From Nodosilinea sp. FACHB-131 (GTDB lineage Bacteria; Cyanobacteriota; Cyanobacteriia; Phormidesmidales; Phormidesmidaceae), in assembly GCF_014695395.1 (NCBI RefSeq), contig NZ_JACJOF010000027.1, positions 558,001 to 622,000 of the forward strand: a stretch of 64,000 bases of DNA. The letters run 5' to 3'. Numbering within the stretch: position 1 is the first letter of the stretch; each line of letters starts with the position of its first letter. Below the pieces are notes generated by a model that made no database searches, had not been told where the DNA came from, and was given only the letters and a program-made list of their open reading frames with translations. Positions 48,741 to 57,175 of this stretch are shown in pieces. A program made the position numbers and the translations under genes.

Positions 48741-50444
48741 GGGGCCGTAGGGGTATTGGTAGGCCTGCCGCAAATTGCTGGCGCGATAGACGTGAATAGT
48801 TTCGGTCACTTCGCCGCCGCGCATGAGCGGCACCGTGCCTAGCGGCTCAATACTGTCGAAGAGGGGCCGATAGCCCGCTACAATCTCGTCGTCTTGGGCA
48901 AAGCGGTTCAACGTCATATAGAGTCCATCTTGACCAACCCAGTCCTGGGGGTTAAACCAGTAGGCAAATCCGCGCGCGTCTTGGCTAAAGGCTGTCACCG
49001 GCAAATCGACTAGGGGGTGAATAGCCATGGCAAAGTAGCCCCCTAGGTAGTATTCGTTGGTAAAGACAAACCCCACTTCATCTAGGGCCGCTCGAATTTC
49101 GGGGATATTGGCAAACCGCCGCTTGAGCTGGCTAGTGTCGATCAGTTCTGTAGAGCCATCCTGCTCGACGGGCACGAGTCCACCAAACAGGGCGTAGGTG
49201 CTCGGTTTTTGTAAAACGCCGAGCTTTAGGTGCAGCAGTGCCACCATGGAAAGCGAGCCTAAAAACAGCCCCGAACCCCACAGCCAGCGGCGAATGAGGC
49301 GGGGGCGATCGCGTTGCCAAACCAATGCCTGAGCGGCCAGCAAAATGACGATGCCCCAGTAACCGGGGGCGGGCCAGGCGGGCAAAATCTGCTGCTTGCC
49401 CCCCAACAGGGTAAATAGCAGCATGATTGGCAGCGATAGCCACAGCACTAGCCCCTGTTTGTAGTGCTCTTGGACTTCGCCGTCGTCTATGTTGGAAAAA
49501 CGCCAGAACAGTGCCTGCTTGGCACCCCGTCGCGCCGCCACCCACCACAGCGGAAAGCCAAACAGCGGAAACAGGTAAACAATTGACAGTAACCAGTAGC
49601 CCACCATTTGCCCTAAACTAAACCCGCTGCTTTCAGTGCCCCCGTCAAACCGCATGCCCAGCTGAAAGCGAAAGGAGATCCAGTCGTTCTGACTATTCCA
49701 GTACCACAGGGGGAAGAGGGTGAGAACGAAGACGCCTAAAGCAAGCAGCGTCCAGGGCGATCGCAGCGCCGCGCGGTAGGGCCGATAGGTGGCACAAAAC
49801 CCAACTAGACTGACGCCCAGCACAAAGCCGTGATACTTACTTAATCCCGCTAGAGCCACCGTCAGCCCCAGCAGCACAATGCGCCAGGTGGGCACATAGA
49901 TCGGTTTGATTGCTTTGGAGTCTCCCAGTTGATTGCTGTAGGGAAAAAATTCCCAGGCGGCGACTAGCAGCGTAGCGCTCCAAAACAAAATCAGCCCGTT
50001 GTCGGGGGAGGTGAGAATGCCAAAGCCGATGGTAAACAGCGGTATCAGCGTGGCAATAGCCAGGGTCATCTGCCCCACTGCCGCCGAAAACAGCCGCGTT
50101 GCCGCTAAGTACAGCAGCCCCAAGCTGAGGCAGTAGAGCACCAGCGCCCCCAGGCGAATGGTGAAAGGTGAAATGACTCCTGTGAGCCACCAGCCTATCC
50201 CGGTCGTGAGGGCCACCATAGGTGGATGGTCGAAATAGCTCAGGCTCAGATAGCGGCTGTAAAGATAGTAGTAGGCTTCGTCAAACCCTGGAAACAGCCA
50301 GAGCGCCACGATAGTGCGGTAGAGTAGGCCCCCTAACACTAGGGCTAGCAGCCCGGTGGCCCAACCTGGTTTGCGATCGCCCCCTAGGGCGGGTTTTGAA
50401 CCATCGCCCCCGGCGGGTCTATCCCCCTCGCTCCAACCTGCCAT
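48696..50444 (-). CDS. Glycosyltransferase family 39-type membrane protein (ArnT-like)
   Basis: About 582 residues from the ATG at 50444, with GGGGAGG upstream. It is a polytopic GT-C enzyme with about ten to twelve helices. The first loop carries the signature FDEAYYYLYSRYLSLSYFDHPPMVAL, where D-E and D-H-P-P are the catalytic and metal-linked residues of ArnT/PMT-like enzymes. The C-terminal 150 residues form a soluble domain (DGSTELIDTSQLKRRFANIPEIRAALDEVGFVF...). It uses polyprenyl-phosphate sugars to modify a lipid or protein outside the membrane. It converges on the WecA-like gene with a 45-bp overlap. Confidence 0.9.
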   Translation of the reverse strand: MAGWSEGDRPAGGDGSKPALGGDRKPGWATGLLALVLGGLLYRTIVALWLFPGFDEAYYYLYSRYLSLSYFDHPPMVALTTGIGWWLTGVISPFTIRLGALVLYCLSLGLLYLAATRLFSAAVGQMTLAIATLIPLFTIGFGILTSPDNGLILFWSATLLVAAWEFFPYSNQLGDSKAIKPIYVPTWRIVLLGLTVALAGLSKYHGFVLGVSLVGFCATYRPYRAALRSPWTLLALGVFVLTLFPLWYWNSQNDWISFRFQLGMRFDGGTESSGFSLGQMVGYWLLSIVYLFPLFGFPLWWVAARRGAKQALFWRFSNIDDGEVQEHYKQGLVLWLSLPIMLLFTLLGGKQQILPAWPAPGYWGIVILLAAQALVWQRDRPRLIRRWLWGSGLFLGSLSMVALLHLKLGVLQKPSTYALFGGLVPVEQDGSTELIDTSQLKRRFANIPEIRAALDEVGFVFTNEYYLGGYFAMAIHPLVDLPVTAFSQDARGFAYWFNPQDWVGQDGLYMTLNRFAQDDEIVAGYRPLFDSIEPLGTVPLMRGGEVTETIHVYRASNLRQAYQYPYGPSASALPQPPAGVAE

Positions 50445-50600
50445 CGGGTAGCCTCCCCTAAACAACCAATGCGCGACATAATTTTAGGGACTTTGCCAAT
50501 CAGCCAAATGGGCTTTTCCTGGCTTCCCTGCAATGGCCATAATGACACTATTGCGCCTCGGCCATCCCATCTCCGGCCCATTTCGCCCCCAGGACGTTCT

Positions 50601-51923
50601 ATGACCCCAAGCTCAGCGTTTCAGCCCTCCGAGACAGACTTGCCCTCTGGCACCAAAAGTGCAGAAATTATCTGCGTGGGTACTGAGCTGCTGCTGGGGG
50701 ACATTCTCAATGGCAACGCCCAGTTTCTGGCTAAAGAGCTGGCCACTCTAGGCATTGCCCACTACTACCAAACCGTTGTGGGCGACAACCCGGCCCGCAT
50801 TCAGCAGGCAGTGACTACTGCGGCCGAGCGGTTTGCGAAGCCTTCGGGTACAGAATCCCAGCTTCTACTGTTTACTGGCGGTCTGGGCCCTACCCCCGAT
50901 GACCTCACCATAGAGACGTTGGCTGACCTGTTTGGTGCCCCCCTCATTGAGCACCCTGACCTGCTGGCAGATATTGAGGCCAAATTTACCGCCCGGGGCC
51001 GAACTATGCCCCTCAGCAACCGCAAACAGGCGCTGCTGCCCGAGGGGGCGATGGTGCTCCCCAACCCCCAAGGCACTGCCCCGGGCATTATCTGGTCACC
51101 CCGACCTGGCCTCACCCTAATGACCTTTCCCGGCGTGCCGCGAGAAATGCAGGCGATGTGGAAAGAAACTGCCGTGCCCTATCTGCGCACCCAGGGCTGG
51201 GTGACGACCACCATTGTCAGCCGCATGCTGCGGTTTTGGGGCATTAGTGAATCGGCTCTGGCGGAGCGGGTCGCGGCTTACCTCAGCCAAGGCAACCCGA
51301 CGGTCGCCCCCTACGCCAGCAAAGGCGAAGCCAAGCTGCGCATTAGCGCGCGGGCCGACTCCACCGCTGCGGCCCTGGCCAAAATTGAGCCGGTCGAAGC
51401 TGGCATTCGGGCGCTAGTCGGCGCCGACTGCTACGGTGCCGATGACGATACTCTGGCCTCGGTGGTTGGCCAACTACTGCGGTTGCGGCAGCAAACCGTA
51501 GCCGTGGCCGAGTCTTGTACGGGCGGTGGCTTAGGGCAGCTCTTGACCGACATTGCCGGCAGCTCTGCCTACTTCTATGGCGGCGTTATTGCCTACGACA
51601 ACCGGGTTAAAGTTAATCTTTTGAAGGTGAATGCCGCTGTTTTAGATGAGCAGGGAGCGGTGAGTGCGATCGTGGCGGAGCAGATGGCTTTAGGTGCCAA
51701 GGCGCTGCTGCACACCGATTGGGCCTTGAGCATTACTGGCATTGCCGGACCAGACGGGGGCAGCGAGACTAAACCTGTAGGCTTGGTTTATATTGGCCTG
51801 GCTACTCCCGAGGGCAATGTGTTGACGTATAAACACGAGTTTACTGGCTACCGGGGGCGCGACTGGGTACGCCAGCTCAGCGCCCTCTCTGCCCTCGATG
51901 CTCTACGACGCAACCTGCTGTAA
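50601..51923 (+). CDS. cinA: CinA-like competence/damage-inducible protein
   Basis: About 440 residues from the ATG at 50601. The N-terminal MoCF/COG1058 domain has SAEIICVGTELLLGDILNGNAQFLAKELATLGI and LLLFTGGLGPTPDDLTIETLADLFG. The C-terminal amidase domain has VAVAESCTGGGLGQLLTDIAGSSAYFYGGVIAYDN and ALSITGIAGPDGGSETKPVGLVYIGLA. Family members act in pyridine-nucleotide recycling (NMN amidase, ADP-ribose pyrophosphatase); cyanobacterial CinA has also been linked to natural transformation. The frame extends to 50469 but without support. Confidence 0.94.
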   Translation: MTPSSAFQPSETDLPSGTKSAEIICVGTELLLGDILNGNAQFLAKELATLGIAHYYQTVVGDNPARIQQAVTTAAERFAKPSGTESQLLLFTGGLGPTPDDLTIETLADLFGAPLIEHPDLLADIEAKFTARGRTMPLSNRKQALLPEGAMVLPNPQGTAPGIIWSPRPGLTLMTFPGVPREMQAMWKETAVPYLRTQGWVTTTIVSRMLRFWGISESALAERVAAYLSQGNPTVAPYASKGEAKLRISARADSTAAALAKIEPVEAGIRALVGADCYGADDDTLASVVGQLLRLRQQTVAVAESCTGGGLGQLLTDIAGSSAYFYGGVIAYDNRVKVNLLKVNAAVLDEQGAVSAIVAEQMALGAKALLHTDWALSITGIAGPDGGSETKPVGLVYIGLATPEGNVLTYKHEFTGYRGRDWVRQLSALSALDALRRNLL

Positions 51924-52052
51924 CTGTTAGGTTGATCATTTGCTTCAAATGGCTATTATGTAATTATGGATGAATGCAGCCCCCATCTGGCCTAGAGCTG
52001 GTTTTAGGTAAGAGCAACCAGGGTGGCATGTGCCAGTAAGGAGTTTGCCCTA

Positions 52053-52184
52053 ATGGATTACATCGAAAAGGCTCTCGAAAAACTGAGCGATTGGGTTGAT
52101 AGAGTCATTGAAGCTCTATTTGGCCCTGAGCATCAGGCAGAACCTGACTTGATTCCTATTCCGGTAGAAGAACCCCGCCGTTAG
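52053..52184 (+). CDS. 43-residue small protein with amphipathic helix
   Basis: An ATG at 52053 opens a 43-codon frame ending TAG at 52184. The sequence starts MDYIEKALEKLSDWVDRVIE, continues ALFGPEHQAEPDLI and ends PIPVEEPRR. An AAGGAG site (52038-52043) precedes it by about 9 nt. The first 23 residues predict a clean amphipathic helix with a Leu/Val/Ile face, suited to peripheral membrane binding. A GPE hinge and an acidic, proline-rich tail follow. It lies alone in the 420-bp gap between cinA and aroQ. Function unknown; the coding call rests on the ribosome site, helix pattern and length. Confidence 0.65.
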   Translation: MDYIEKALEKLSDWVDRVIEALFGPEHQAEPDLIPIPVEEPRR

Positions 52185-52342
52185 GGGTGCTCTTGAAAGA
52201 TTTTAACTAGAGTCTAGCGATGCTGTCGCTTGATATTGTTCTTGAGTGCAGCACTTGATACTTAGCTCGCTGTGCTTGTGTAGAGAATAAGCAAGCACCT
52301 GGTGTTGCTAGCGTAAATGCTAATACTAAAGGGCAACGATCA

Positions 52343-52804
52343 TTGCTAAGGGTTCAAGTTGTTCATGGCCCAAATCTCAACATGCTGGGCTTGCGAGAAC
52401 CCGAGATCTATGGTCGGCAAACCCTAGCTACCATCGAAGCGTCCTTAGAGTCTGAAGCGACAGCCCTGGGCGTTTCACTGGATTGCTTTCAATCCAATAG
52501 CGAAGGGGCGCTTGTGGACTGCATCCAGGCGGCCTTTGGGCAAAAAGACGGCATTTTGATTAATCCTGGGGCTTACACCCACACTAGCGTGGCCCTTCGA
52601 GACGCGATCGCAGCCGTTGGCCTTCCCACCGTCGAGGTGCATCTCAGCAACATTCACCAGCGCGAAGCCTTTCGCCATCACTCGTATATCGCTGCAGTGG
52701 CTGTGGGGCAAATCTGTGGCTTTGGCGCTGACAGCTACCGTCTGGGGTTGCACGCGCTGGTGAAACATCTCAAAGACCGGCATCAACTGTCCGCAGATTC
52801 CTAG
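52343..52804 (+). CDS. aroQ: Type II 3-dehydroquinate dehydratase
   Basis: A 153-residue dodecameric flavodoxin-like enzyme of the shikimate pathway. It begins with [21 protein letters not shown], which holds the catalytic Tyr of the lid loop. [36 protein letters not shown] and [21 protein letters not shown] with the active-site His follow. It dehydrates 3-dehydroquinate to 3-dehydroshikimate. The start is TTG 52343, with AAAGGG upstream; no ATG is available. It is followed after 41 nt by miaE. Confidence 0.96.
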   Translation: MLRVQVVHGPNLNMLGLREPEIYGRQTLATIEASLESEATALGVSLDCFQSNSEGALVDCIQAAFGQKDGILINPGAYTHTSVALRDAIAAVGLPTVEVHLSNIHQREAFRHHSYIAAVAVGQICGFGADSYRLGLHALVKHLKDRHQLSADS

Positions 52805-52845
52805 TGGTTTAGACTAGGACCTGCCTGAACCCTTCCCAAAGTTGT

Positions 52846-53436
52846 ATGGCCACCGCCACGATTAAATTTTTAGAAACGCCAACCTCTCAGGCCTGGGTTG
52901 AGCAAGCCCTGGCTAACCTGGACGTGATTTTGCTCGATCACGCCCAGTGCGAGCGCAAGGCGGCGGGGGTGGCCATGAGCCTGATCAACCGCTATCCATC
53001 AGATGCTGAGTTAGTCAAAGCGCTAACCGCGATCGCCCAGGAAGAATTAGCCCACTTCGCCCAGGTCAACCAGTGGCTGGAGCGCCGCAGTGTTCCCTTT
53101 GGCCCCTTGCCGCCACCCCCCTATGGAGCCGCTCTGCGACAGCAGGTGCGAGGTGACGAACCCCATCGTCAGCTTGACGTGTTGCTGGTGTCGGCTCTGA
53201 TCGAAGCTCGCAGCCACGAGCGGTTAGGGTTGTTGGGCCAGCACTGCCCCGATCTAGAATTAGCCCAGTTCTACCGCAGTCTCATGGCTTCAGAAGCTCG
53301 CCACTACGGAGCTTACTGGGTATTGGCTACCGGCCGCTTCCCCCGCGCCGAGGTAGAAGGGCGGCTAGCTGAATTAGCCGCTGCCGAAAGCGAGATTTTA
53401 GCTCGCCTTCACCCCCAGCCCCGCATTCATAGCTAG
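52846..53436 (+). CDS. miaE: tRNA-(ms2io6A) hydroxylase MiaE
   Basis: A 196-residue ferritin-like di-iron enzyme that hydroxylates the isopentenyl side chain of ms2i6A at tRNA position 37. The iron ligands sit in DHAQCERKAAGVAMSLI (E), AQEELAHFAQVNQWLERRSVPF (E-x2-H) and ALIEARSHERLGLLGQHCPD (E-x2-S-H), then YRSLMASEARHYGAYW (E-x2-H). The helix order matches MiaE fully. Two short genes of the same direction surround it, and the GNAT gene begins 9 nt later. Confidence 0.94.
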   Translation: MATATIKFLETPTSQAWVEQALANLDVILLDHAQCERKAAGVAMSLINRYPSDAELVKALTAIAQEELAHFAQVNQWLERRSVPFGPLPPPPYGAALRQQVRGDEPHRQLDVLLVSALIEARSHERLGLLGQHCPDLELAQFYRSLMASEARHYGAYWVLATGRFPRAEVEGRLAELAAAESEILARLHPQPRIHS

Positions 53437-53445
53437 AGAAGTTCG

Positions 53446-53964
53446 ATGCCGCTAGAACACCGCAGCACCTTTGGTCCTTACCTAATTCGCAGCTGGCAGC
53501 CAAACGATCGCGCCGCCGCCGTTGCCATTATTGGCGAGGTGCTGCAGGAATATCGCCTCACCTGTGAACCGACCGATAGCGATCGCGATGCCCTAGAAGT
53601 AGAAGACTGCTACTGGAAGACGGGCGGCGAATTTTGGGTAGTAGAGCTTGACCGCGGGCTGGTCGGTACCGCTGGCTATCGTCCTACCCAACGTGGGGAT
53701 GGCGCAGTGGAGCTGCGCAAGATGTATCTGCTGCCTCAGGCACGGGGGCAAGGGCTGGGGCGCTACCTGCTCAGCACGCTAGAATCTGCTATTCAGCAGC
53801 GCGGTTTCACCGAGATTTGGCTAGAAACCGCCTCGGTGCTCAAGGAGGCGGTGAGGTTGTACGAAGCCAGCGGTTATGAAGCTGCCACTGGGGTTGAGAC
53901 GGCTCGATGCGATCGCGTCTACCGTAAGCGCCTGCCCTCTCTGGCCCACTATCCCGTCCTATAG
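53446..53964 (+). CDS. GNAT family N-acetyltransferase
   Basis: A 172-residue GNAT protein. The region GLVGTAGYRPTQRGDGAVELRKMYLLPQARGQGLGRYLLSTLESAIQQRGFTEIWLETASVLKEAVRLYEASGY (about 71-145) has the acetyl-CoA loop R-G-Q-G-L-G and all central strands. The N-terminus (YLIRSWQPNDRAAAVAIIGEVLQEY) is the usual substrate-side helix pair. It resembles small-molecule acetyltransferases of the YhbS/ElaA type. Substrate unknown. It may be co-transcribed with miaE. Confidence 0.92.
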   Translation: MPLEHRSTFGPYLIRSWQPNDRAAAVAIIGEVLQEYRLTCEPTDSDRDALEVEDCYWKTGGEFWVVELDRGLVGTAGYRPTQRGDGAVELRKMYLLPQARGQGLGRYLLSTLESAIQQRGFTEIWLETASVLKEAVRLYEASGYEAATGVETARCDRVYRKRLPSLAHYPVL

Positions 53965-54041
53965 AAACGCGAGTCTGGGCCTTAATGGCCAGAAATTAGC
54001 TATAATCGCCACATTAATCCTGGAATACTGGCTAAGCTGTT

Positions 54042-54593
54042 TTGATTGCCATCTATCCCGGCAGTTTTGACCCCATTACTTTGGGCCATTTAGACATCAT
54101 TACCCGCGGCAGTCGATTGTTTGAGCGGGTGATTGTGCTGGTGTCTAGCAACCCCAACAAGGTGCCCATGTTTTCTACCGACGAGCGCATTGGGCAAATT
54201 GAGCGATCGGTAAGTCATCTCAACAATATTGACATTGACCATTACGATGGTCTCACCATCAACTATGCCAGGCAGCGCCATGCCCAGGTGTTGCTGCGGG
54301 GGTTGCGAGTGCTCTCCGATTTCGAAAAAGAGCTGCAAATGGCGCATACTAATAAGACCCTGGCCGATGATATTGAGACTCTTTTTCTGTCAACCTCTAC
54401 AGAGTACAGCTTTCTTAGCAGCAGCCTGGTCAAAGAAATTGCCCGCTTTGGCGGCCCCATCGACCACCTTGTTCCCCACCATGTAGCGCGAGACATTTAC
54501 CAATGCTACGCCCAGAACCCTCCCGCCTCAACGCCCAGCCCCGCACCGCCCAGTCCCGCAGTGCCGGTGCCCAAACCAATGGATTGTCTGTAG
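54042..54593 (+). CDS. coaD: Phosphopantetheine adenylyltransferase
   Basis: A 183-residue enzyme of coenzyme A synthesis. It begins [31 protein letters not shown], with the nucleotidyltransferase T-L-G-H motif, then [25 protein letters not shown] and [19 protein letters not shown]. It transfers AMP from ATP to phosphopantetheine. The enzyme is normally about 160 residues. The last 24 here ([19 protein letters not shown]...) form a proline-rich tail that overlaps the next gene in another frame. The start is TTG 54042. Confidence 0.96.
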   Translation: MIAIYPGSFDPITLGHLDIITRGSRLFERVIVLVSSNPNKVPMFSTDERIGQIERSVSHLNNIDIDHYDGLTINYARQRHAQVLLRGLRVLSDFEKELQMAHTNKTLADDIETLFLSTSTEYSFLSSSLVKEIARFGGPIDHLVPHHVARDIYQCYAQNPPASTPSPAPPSPAVPVPKPMDCL

Positions 54594-55327
54594 AGGCGAC
54601 GGAAACAAACTCGGGCCTGCCCAACCCTGGAGACATCGACATTCAACAGGAGCTGAATAAGCTTGAAGAGCTGATTTTGGCCAGTCCTCGGGTGCCCTTT
54701 AGTGGTCGTACCCTGGTCGATGAGGATCAGCTGCTTGACCAACTCGACGCTATTCGCCTTAACCTGCCGCCGGCCTTTCGCCAAGCGGTGCAAATTTTGC
54801 AGCAGCGCAACAGCTTGCTGGCCGAATCTGAGCGCTACGCCCAAGAACTGATCGCTGCTGCTGAGCAGCAGGCGGCCCAAATACTCGATGAACTTGGCAT
54901 TGTCCGCCAGGCTGAGCAAATGGCCCAGCAGCTCAAAGCCCAGGCCCAGCAGGATTGTGACAGCTTGCGTACCCAGGTGATGGGTGACATTGAGCAAATG
55001 CAGATTCAAGCCCAGCGTGAGTGGGAGTCCCTGCGCCAAAAGGCCCTAGACGAGCAAGACATGATTCAGCAGGAGGCCGATGGCTACGCTGATCAGGTGC
55101 TCTCTAGCGTAGAGCAGCAGCTCTCGCAGATGTTGCGGATCATTCAAAACGGGCGTAGCCACCTTCAACCGGTGAAAGAAGCCCCCGCACCTGCTCCAAC
55201 CCAACGACCTAAATCGAGTAAGGGTGCGTCGCCCAGTGCGGTGCTATCCGACCCCCGTGCCGATGCGGGAAGCGATCGCCTTTCAAATCGCCCTCGCCCA
55301 CCGCAAAAGCCTGCCGCTGACCCATGA
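54503..55327 (+). CDS. DivIVA-like coiled-coil protein
   Basis: A protein of up to 274 residues. The central part about 80-215 is a long coiled coil ([84 protein letters not shown]), as in DivIVA or the b subunit of ATP synthases. The C-terminus is Pro/Ser-rich. The ATG at 54503 lies 91 nt inside coaD; a TTG at 54584 would give a start near the end of coaD and remove 27 poorly ordered residues. I cannot decide between them. The function is unknown; a scaffold role at the cell pole or division site is conjecture. Confidence 0.8.
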   Translation: MLRPEPSRLNAQPRTAQSRSAGAQTNGLSVEATETNSGLPNPGDIDIQQELNKLEELILASPRVPFSGRTLVDEDQLLDQLDAIRLNLPPAFRQAVQILQQRNSLLAESERYAQELIAAAEQQAAQILDELGIVRQAEQMAQQLKAQAQQDCDSLRTQVMGDIEQMQIQAQREWESLRQKALDEQDMIQQEADGYADQVLSSVEQQLSQMLRIIQNGRSHLQPVKEAPAPAPTQRPKSSKGASPSAVLSDPRADAGSDRLSNRPRPPQKPAADP

Positions 55328-55950
55328 TCAGCTATCTCAAAGGGGTGCTGGCCGATATTCAAAAGCCCGGTAACCACAAAATTATCGTCACCTTAGACGT
55401 CAATCAGGTGGGCTATGACATGCAGGTGCCGGCCCGCCAGCTGTCGCAGCTGCCGCCCCTAGGAGAGGTGGTGCAGCTCTTTAGCCATCTCTACTTTCGC
55501 GAAGATCAGGCGGTATTGTTTGGCTTTGGCCAGCGCCAGGAGCGCGACCTGTTTCGGCTGCTCATTAGCGTTAGCGGCATTGGTCCCCAGATGGCTCTGG
55601 CCCTGATCGACACCCTAGGCGAGGTTGAGCTGACCCAGGCGGTCGTTAGTGGTAACACCCGTCTACTGTCGCGTACCCCAGGGGTAGGCAACAAAACCGC
55701 CGAACGGCTGGTGCTAGAGCTTAAAACCAAGCTGCAAGACTGGCAAACTCAGTCGGGGGTGGGCCTGGTGCCTGATGCTGGACCAGTACCAACCCTCTAT
55801 GAAGAGGTTGAAGCAACCCTTAGCGCCCTGGGCTATAGCCAGAGCGAGATTCTCAAGGCACTTCAAGCAGTAGGGCGTAGCTCTACTTTGCAAAAGACAG
55901 CGGATCCAGAAAGCTGGGTGCGCGAGGCGATCGCATGGCTCAGCCAGTAA
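55324..55950 (+). CDS. ruvA: Holliday junction branch-migration protein RuvA
   Basis: A 208-residue DNA-binding protein that forms tetramers on Holliday junctions and loads the RuvB motor. Domain I (1-63) is an OB fold. Domain II holds helix-hairpin-helix motifs LLISVSGIGPQMALALIDTLG and LLSRTPGVGNKTAERLVLELKTKL. Domain III (about 150-208) carries ATLSALGYSQSEILKALQAV, which binds RuvB. The ATG overlaps the stop of the coiled-coil gene by 4 nt. All three domains are intact. Confidence 0.96.
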   Translation: MISYLKGVLADIQKPGNHKIIVTLDVNQVGYDMQVPARQLSQLPPLGEVVQLFSHLYFREDQAVLFGFGQRQERDLFRLLISVSGIGPQMALALIDTLGEVELTQAVVSGNTRLLSRTPGVGNKTAERLVLELKTKLQDWQTQSGVGLVPDAGPVPTLYEEVEATLSALGYSQSEILKALQAVGRSSTLQKTADPESWVREAIAWLSQ

Positions 55951-56042
55951 TCCTCCGCTGAGACAAGATGGGTGCAGCAGCCCCTATGCTATAGTGAAAA
56001 ATCCTGGCTCAAAATTATTCTTCTAGAGAAGCTGTCTGTCCC

Positions 56043-56312
56043 ATGACTCTGTTGCAAGCGCGTAAGCAGGAACTTATTTCCGACTATCAGGTGCACGAAA
56101 CTGACACCGGCTCTGCCGATCTGCAGATTGCTATGCTCACCGAGCGCATCAATCAGCTGAGCTCTCACCTGCAAAAGAACAAGAAAGACTACTCGTCTCG
56201 CCGTGGCCTGCTCAAAATGATTGGTCACCGCAAGCGCCTAATGGCCTACCTGCAAAAGCAAGACTCCGAGCGCTATCGGGCGTTGATCCAAAAGCTTGGT
56301 ATTCGCGGCTAG
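56043..56312 (+). CDS. rpsO: 30S ribosomal protein S15
   Basis: An 89-residue ribosomal protein, the normal length. The four-helix pattern is complete with TGSADLQIAMLTERINQLSSHLQKNKKDYSSRRGLLKMIGHRKRLMAYLQKQD, where the HxxR and the S-R-R-G-L stretch contact 16S rRNA. S15 is a primary binder of the central domain of 16S rRNA. It precedes the PAM68 gene with about 175 bp between. Confidence 0.98.
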   Translation: MTLLQARKQELISDYQVHETDTGSADLQIAMLTERINQLSSHLQKNKKDYSSRRGLLKMIGHRKRLMAYLQKQDSERYRALIQKLGIRG

Positions 56313-56418
56313 GTTTTCCGCCAAAGCCAGATCAGCTGAGTGGGTTGAGTCGAACTCAGCAAGGTTCTCCGGTAGGTAGCCTGAACTTAGTACTGCGATC
56401 GCATTGTGCAACCTGTGC

Positions 56419-56457
56419 CTTTGGGCTAGAAACGTTGGGCTAGCACCGCTAGCCCAA
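56419..56457 (+). promoter_or_regulatory. Switchable double hairpin before the PAM68 gene
   Basis: TTGGGCTAGC (56435-56444) pairs with GCTAGCCCAA (56448-56457) around a 3-nt loop. A further copy, CTTTGGGCTAG at 56419-56429, could pair with the same right arm instead. The right arm ends 30 nt before the PAM68 ATG. It may terminate rpsO transcripts or control PAM68 translation. There is no T-run. Confidence 0.45.
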
Positions 56458-56487
56458 AGCTAATTCTTGTTGTTGTCGCGTAGCGCT

Positions 56488-57009
56488 ATGGCCTCTGAGT
56501 CTTCCCGAAAGCGGCTGCCCTTTGAGCCAGGCAGGAGTGGTAGCAAGCCTGCCGATGAGGTGCCAAAGGCTGCTAAGCCAGCTCCTAAAAAGAAATCAGC
56601 CAAAAAGCCAGCCACCGTAAATACGACTGCTGTAGCTAAGCCAGTTGTTTCTAGTAAAAAGACAGCTAAAGCTAAGCGGGCAGACCGTGCAACCACCTCT
56701 ATTCCTCAGGAGGTGAGCGATCGCATGCTGCGCCGCATGTTGGTCTTTTCCGGTGTCCCCACGGGACTAGGAATACTGACCTTTTTCGTCAGCTACTACC
56801 TGGTGGTAAATCAAGTAGTAGAGTTGCCCTCTTACTTTGTACTGTTAGTGACCTTGGGCTGCTTTGGCTTGGGGGTAGTAGGCCTTACCTACGGCGTGCT
56901 GTCAGCGTCTTGGGATGAAGAACGTCCCGGCACCCGGTTGGGCTTAGACGAGTTTCAAGTTAACTTTGGCCGTGTAACCGGTGCCTGGGGTAACAAGTCA
57001 GAGCCCTAG
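56488..57009 (+). CDS. PAM68 family protein (photosystem II assembly)
   Basis: About 173 residues from the ATG at 56488. The N-terminal 75 residues are Lys/Ala/Pro-rich and basic. Then comes IPQEVSDRMLRRMLVFSGVPTGLGILTFFVSYYLVV, a second membrane helix (SYFVLLVTLGCFGLGVVGLTYGVLSASWDEERPGTRLGLDEFQVNFGRVTGAW) and the conserved tail. This is the DUF3464/PAM68 signature. In plants and Synechocystis the protein helps assemble photosystem II and its CP47 subunit in the thylakoid. A nearby rpsO is usual. Confidence 0.93.
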   Translation: MASESSRKRLPFEPGRSGSKPADEVPKAAKPAPKKKSAKKPATVNTTAVAKPVVSSKKTAKAKRADRATTSIPQEVSDRMLRRMLVFSGVPTGLGILTFFVSYYLVVNQVVELPSYFVLLVTLGCFGLGVVGLTYGVLSASWDEERPGTRLGLDEFQVNFGRVTGAWGNKSEP

Positions 57010-57175
57010 GGCCAAGACTGGACGTCCACTTAACTCCTGATGTTCGGCGATGTAACCGCTTAGATACTCAGTGACGACTGTCCAGAATGGCGGAGCCTAG
57101 GCCCACTTAATATTTTCTGCGGTTTTTGTTCTTTGAGTTGTGTCTTTTGCTTAGCTCCTGACTTTTTGGTTAGGG

